A stretch of 64,000 nt of DNA, taken from Rhynchospora pubera (Eukaryota > Streptophyta > Magnoliopsida > Poales > Cyperaceae). The notes beneath the pieces were generated by a model, which was not told the origin of the DNA, searched no databases, and saw only the letters and a list, made by a program, of their open reading frames with translations. The number at the start of each line of letters is the position of its first letter. The stretch's first letter is position 1. The translations under genes were made by a program, and so were the position numbers. The stretch is taken from assembly GCA_028095005.1 (NCBI GenBank), contig CM051459.1:146734901-146798900 (forward strand). The letters run 5' to 3'. Shown here piece by piece: positions 59,583 through 64,000 of the stretch.

Positions 59583-62500
59583 ATGGAAAAAGCTATGGAA
59601 TTTGAGAAGTTGAATGATAGCAATTGGCCAATTTGGAAAATGTTAATGCAAGATTACTTGGTGGTAAGGGATTTGGATTTACCATTGATGGGACCGGGTG
59701 CACAACCTATTCATATGGAGGATCATGAATGAGAGTTGCTTGATCGGAAGTGTTTGGCGGCTATAAGGCCGTGTATTTCACCATCTATCTTGTTTGATGT
59801 CTACCAATGTAAGACCGCTCATGAGCTTTGGACCACATTGGAGCGATCATATGAGCAACCTTCGGGTGTAAACAAGATGCATGCTATGAAGCGGTTATTT
59901 CTCTTGAAAATGAAGGATGGCATTTCAATGAGAACGCATGTAAGTGAGTTCAACTCAATTGCGGCTCAATTGAAGTCCTTGAAGGTAAACCTTGATGAGG
60001 AGGTTTTATGCTTGTTACTTTTGAGCTCTTTGCCTACAAGTTGGGATACTCTTGTGACTACCGTTGCAAACACAATGGGCAACCAATTCAAATTGAGTGA
60101 TGTTGTTGCTTCATTGATGAATGAGGAAACTAGAAAGGCCACAACCCAATTGGAAACCGGGCCTAGTGAGGCATTGACGGTTGATAGGGGACGGCCGGTG
60201 ACTAGGGGCAATCCCTCGGGCAAGAAGGGTGGTTCTCAAGGCAAAGGAAGATCAAAGTCTAAAGGCCGAAAATTTTCTTGTTGGCATTGCAAGAATGAAG
60301 GGCACTTGAAGAGAGATTGTCCTCTCTTGAAAGGCAAGCAAAAAGAGAAGAAGCAAGATGGTGAAGTGAGTATAGTTTCCGATGAGATTGGAGATGCGGT
60401 GACTCTAAGTGTGACAAGTTCCGAGAAGGAGAACATGGATGTTTGGGTATTGGATTCGGGTGCATCATTCCACATATGCTCGGATCGTTCTTATTTTGTC
60501 AATTACAAGGATGTAGATGGTGGGAATGTCTATCTTGGTGATAGTCGGCCATGTAAAATTCTTGGAGTTGGTGATGTTGAGCTTGAGCAAGCCAATGGAA
60601 GGCGATGTAAGTTGAGCAATGTGAGGTATGTTCCCAAGATAACCAAGAATCTTATCTCGGTGGGTCAACTTGATGATGGCGGATTTGTTGTATCTTTTGG
60701 TGAGGGATCATGGAAAGTGTCAAAGGGTTGCATGACATTGATGAAGGGACACAAAGATGGGAGTTTGTACACTCTTCATGGAGCGCCTCGAAAGGGTGTT
60801 GTTGCTATGGCAAGTGAGCATGGTGATATGCACATGTGGCACAACCGCCTTTGTCATCTAAGTGAAAGAGGTATGAAAGTGTTGCAAAATGAAAATTACA
60901 TTCCTTCTTTTGATTGTTCATCTCTTGAATTTTGTGTTCATTGTGTAATGGGAAAACAAAAGAGAGTGAATTTTTAGAGGAATGAGTCCCATAGAAAGGT
61001 GAAACCATTGGAATTGGTTTATTCCGATGTGTGTGGTCCATTTAATGTCAAATCCCTTGGTGGTGCTAGTTATTTTGTTACTTTCTTAGATGACTTTTCT
61101 AGGAAATGTTGGATTTATCCCTTGTCCTCAAAAGATCAAGTTCTTGAAACCTTTAAGAACTTTAAATCTCGTGTTGAAAAAGAGAGTGAAAAATCCATTA
61201 AGTGTTTACAAACCGATAATGGTGGTGAATTTTGCTCTAATGATTTTGACAATTTTTGTGCGAGAAATGGCATTCGGAGAGTGAAGACGGTTCCATACAC
61301 TCCACAAGAAAATGGGGTCATTGAGAGGATGAACCGGACCATTGTGGAGAGGATTAGAAGTATGTTGTCTCACTCGGGTCTTCCAAAATCATTTTGGGCC
61401 GAAGCGGCTAACACGGCGGTTTACCTCATAAACCGATCACCTAGTGTGGCATTGGACGGTGGCATACCGGAAGTCGTATGGAGTGACAAGAAGATCTCTT
61501 ATGGCCATTTACGAACTTTTGGATGTGAGGCTTATGTAAAGATTCCTAATGTGAAAAGGAATAAGCTTGATGTCAAGTCACGAAGGTGTGCATTTGTTGG
61601 CTATGGCGGTGATGATTTGGGTTATAGGGTGTGGGATCCTATTGAGAAAAAGACAATTAAAAACCGAGATGTCATATTTCGTGAAGATGTGATGTTCATT
61701 GAAAATCATGAGAAGGAGCAAAGTGAAGAAAGACATGTGGAGGAGCATGTTGATGCTAGTGTTGCACCCAAAATGCTAGCGGATCCTCAAGCAAGTGGTC
61801 ATGATAATGAGGATGAGAGTGAGCCGGTGGAAGCGCATGATAATGAAGGCATTATTGAAGAAGAGCACACTAATACCCCGATACAAGAGTTGAGGAGGTC
61901 AACTCGGATTTCAAGAGCTACACAAAGGTATTCACCTTCCTTGTATTATGCTTTGTTCACGGATGCGGGTGAACCCGAGTCATTTCATGAGGCTATAAAT
62001 TGTTCGGAGAAGGCTATGTGGCTTGGAGCAATGGAGGATGAAATGAACTCGTTGTATCTCAATGAGACTTGGGAGTTGGTTAAACTTCCTAAGGGAAAGA
62101 AGGCATTGAAAAATAGGTGAGTATTTGTGTTGAAAAATGAAGCCGATGGTTCTAAACGGCATTAGGCAAGGTTAGTAGTCAAGGGCTATGGACAAAAACA
62201 TGGTGTTGACTTTAATGAGATATTCTCTCCCGTTGTGAAGCATAGTTCCATAAGGGTTGTTTTGTCATTGGTGGCTAACTTAGACTTGGAGCTTGTGCAA
62301 CTTGATATCAAGACGGCTTTCTTGCATGGTGACTTGGATGAGGAGATCTATATGTCACAACCGGAAGGTTTTGTTGATGAATCAAATCCTAATCTTGTGT
62401 GTAGATTGAAGAAGGGGTTGTATGGTTTGAAGCAAGCCTCTCGGCAATGGTACAAGAAGTTTGATACTTTTATGCAAGAAGAAGGTTTTGAAAGAAGTGG

Positions 62501-63527
62501 CTATGATCATTGTGTCTACATGAAAGGAAAGGTGGGTGGCACTTTCACCTTGTTGTTACTTTATGTTGATGACATGTTGATTGCTAGTAATGATCATGAT
62601 GAGATTAAGTCTCTTAAGCTTGATATGTCTAAGAGGTTTGCAACCAAGGATCTTGGCGAAGCAAGAAAAATATTGGGCATGCGGATTCATAGGGATCGGG
62701 GGAGAGGCAAGCTTTGGTTAAGTCAAACGGAATATGTTGATAAAGTCCTTGAGAGGTTTGACATGGTGAATTGCAAACCGGTGACTACACCTTTGGCCGG
62801 TCATTTTAAGTTGTCTAAAAAGAATTCTCCAAAGAATGCTCAAGAGAGATTGAAGATGGAAAAGGTTCCATACTTATCGGCCGTTGGTAGCTTGATGTAT
62901 GCTATGGTGTGCACACGGCCGGACATTGCACATGCAGTGGGAGTTGTCTCTCGATATATGTCTAACCCGGGATGGGAGCATTGGTAAGCGGTGAAGTGGA
63001 TACTTCGGTACTTGAAAGGTACTCGTGGCTTGCGGTTATGTTTTGGAGGAAATTCTAAATTGGCAATTGAAGGGTATGTTGATGCCGATCATGCGGGTTG
63101 TAGTGAGACAAGGAAGTCCACGACGGGCTTTGTCTTTACTATCGGTGGTGGAGCCGTTAGTTGGATGTCTCGACTACAAGACATTGTTGCTTTGTCATCC
63201 ACGGAATTGGAGTATGTCGCATTGACCGAGGCGGTGAAGGAAATGCTTTGGTTGAAAAGGTTGCTTGCACAACTTGGGTTGAAGCAAATGGAGTATGTGG
63301 TGCATTGTGATAATCAAGGTGCCATACATCTTTCAAAGAATGCGGCATATCACTCAAGAACTAAGCACATTGATGTGCGATACCACTTCATTCGTGATGT
63401 TCTAGACCATAGGCAACTAGTCGTGAGAAAGATTCACACGAAGGAGAATGTTGCCGATATGTTCACGAAGGTGGTGCCTCCCGACAAGGTAATGTTTTGT
63501 AGGAGGCAATCCGGGTTGGTTGAGTAA
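59583..63527 (+). pseudogene. Copia Gag-Pol polyprotein with five in-frame stops
   Basis: One frame of 1314 codons without any frameshift. Domains: UBN2-type Gag (codons 50-200); CCHC zinc knuckle CWHCKNEGHLKRDC from codon 233; protease LDSGA with Asp291; the H-H-C-C zinc region from codon 420; integrase Asp482, Asp545 and Glu581 (DD35E); reverse transcriptase YVDD at codon 994; and RNase H in the last 180 codons (VDADHAG, SSTELEY). Stops: TGA 59730, TAG 60975, TGA 62118, TAG 62163 and TAA 62985. Length and motifs are otherwise those of an autonomous element. Full-length Pol cannot be made without readthrough, so this copy must have moved by help in trans or decayed after insertion. Confidence 0.92.
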
Positions 63528-63592
63528 CTCGGGTGTGTTTGGAGCGAGGTGCAAGGTGTGTGCTTGTGTGATCAAGTGGGAGCTTTGTCTTC

Positions 63593-63603
63593 AAGTGGGA
63601 AAT
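63593..63603 (+). other. Polypurine tract
   Basis: AAGTGGGAAAT directly before the 3' LTR, the expected plus-strand primer site. A second AAGTGGG lies 20 bases upstream. Confidence 0.75.
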
Positions 63604-64000
63604 TGTTATTGTATGAAGCCAAATGATAATGGGCCGTGGCCCATGCTGGCCCATACGGAAAGAAAACAAAAGGGACGAAAGGAGAGTCTCTGTGCGCGCA
63701 TCATTTCCAGAGAAGGAACTTCTCTCTTGTCTTCTCCAAAGCTATCTAGGGTTTTGCTATTTCTCTTGAATCTCTTGTTAATTCCACTTCTAAATTGTGA
63801 GAGAGTGTGAGTGAGAGAGAGAGGAAGGTTGATAGCTTGATGATCTCCATGTACTTGTAAGATAACTCTTGATTTAGTGGATTTGCACCGATCGCTCCCG
63901 TGATTTTTCCCTTTCGGGTTTCCACGTAAAATCTTGTGTCTCTCTTTATTTTCTTGTGCTTGATTGTGCTATTGTTGTTTGGTTCTCAAGTGGTACCATT
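63604..64000 (+). repeat. 3' LTR of the copia element, truncated by the window
   Basis: 397 bp matching the 5' LTR from its first base. Carries TGTAAG (63856-63861) where the 5' LTR has TATAAG. Confidence 0.92.

Larger units (their letters stand above)
58959..64000 (+). mobile_element. Young Ty1/copia LTR retrotransposon, 3' LTR cut by the window end
   Basis: 5' LTR, primer site, one polyprotein frame in Gag-PR-IN-RT-RH order, polypurine tract and most of the 3' LTR are all present. IN before RT defines Ty1/copia. The LTRs differ at 3 of 397 comparable bases, so the insertion is recent. The expected right end is about 64113, and the target duplication should repeat GTGTG (58954-58958). Confidence 0.93.

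Noticed and set aside
60236..60668. Minus-strand ORFs within the copia polyprotein
   Set aside because: Antisense shadows of Gag-Pol.

Overview
The window is plant nuclear DNA. It shows spliced genes with GT-AG introns, AT-rich intergenic sequence, and nested plant transposons: Ty1/copia, CACTA (En/Spm), Mutator-like (MULE), hAT, MITEs and a LINE fragment. A ribosome-inactivating-protein (RIP) gene beside DUF6598 genes suggests a monocot, because these families are known mainly from grasses and their relatives. That assignment is inference. Gene models were made by eye from reading frames, splice phase and comparison of repeated copies inside the window.

Left part (1-9716). A minus-strand copia-type element with no recognisable gag-pol (1-2520, LTR 1715-2520) sits inside exon 3 of a DUF6598 pseudogene (2521-5526). 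The same pseudogene is split in exon 1 by a 1.6 kb non-autonomous hAT (3760-5402, 8-bp target duplication). A CACTA-like element (about 5663-9121) follows and carries a DUF4283-like gene. A short remnant of the divergent partner gene lies at 9278-9430. Together these are a decayed direct duplicate of the locus at 53-55 kb.

Middle (9717-35990). A single CACTA element is bounded by AGC/AGC and has degenerate termini. Its two genes, TNP2-type and Transposase_24-type, lie on the minus strand and are broken. Nested inside it are a 2.7 kb CACTA carrying exons of a SAICAR synthase (PUR7) gene, a 10.4 kb MULE carrying an apparently intact small RWP-RK transcription-factor gene, a 1.1 kb long-TIR element, several MITEs and an unclassified 1.7 kb insertion.

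Right-centre (35991-45600). No convincing genes. There are MITEs, a 1.76 kb solo LTR (42054-43815, 5-bp target duplication) and diverged local duplications.

Gene island (45.6-57 kb). A plus-strand RIP-domain gene with a Gly/Arg-rich tail (45938-47035, possibly with further exons to 47679) is followed by a head-to-head pair of DUF6598 genes: minus strand 52881-54718 and plus strand 55128-56944, with about 0.4 kb between their start codons. RIP and DUF6598 are the two halves of the JIP60-type protein of grasses. Here they lie mostly as separate neighbouring genes, which is the most interesting biology of the window.

Right end (58959-64000). A young Ty1/copia element has 5' and 3' LTRs differing at 3 of 397 comparable bases. 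Its polyprotein (59583-63527) keeps one frame throughout but has five in-frame stops.
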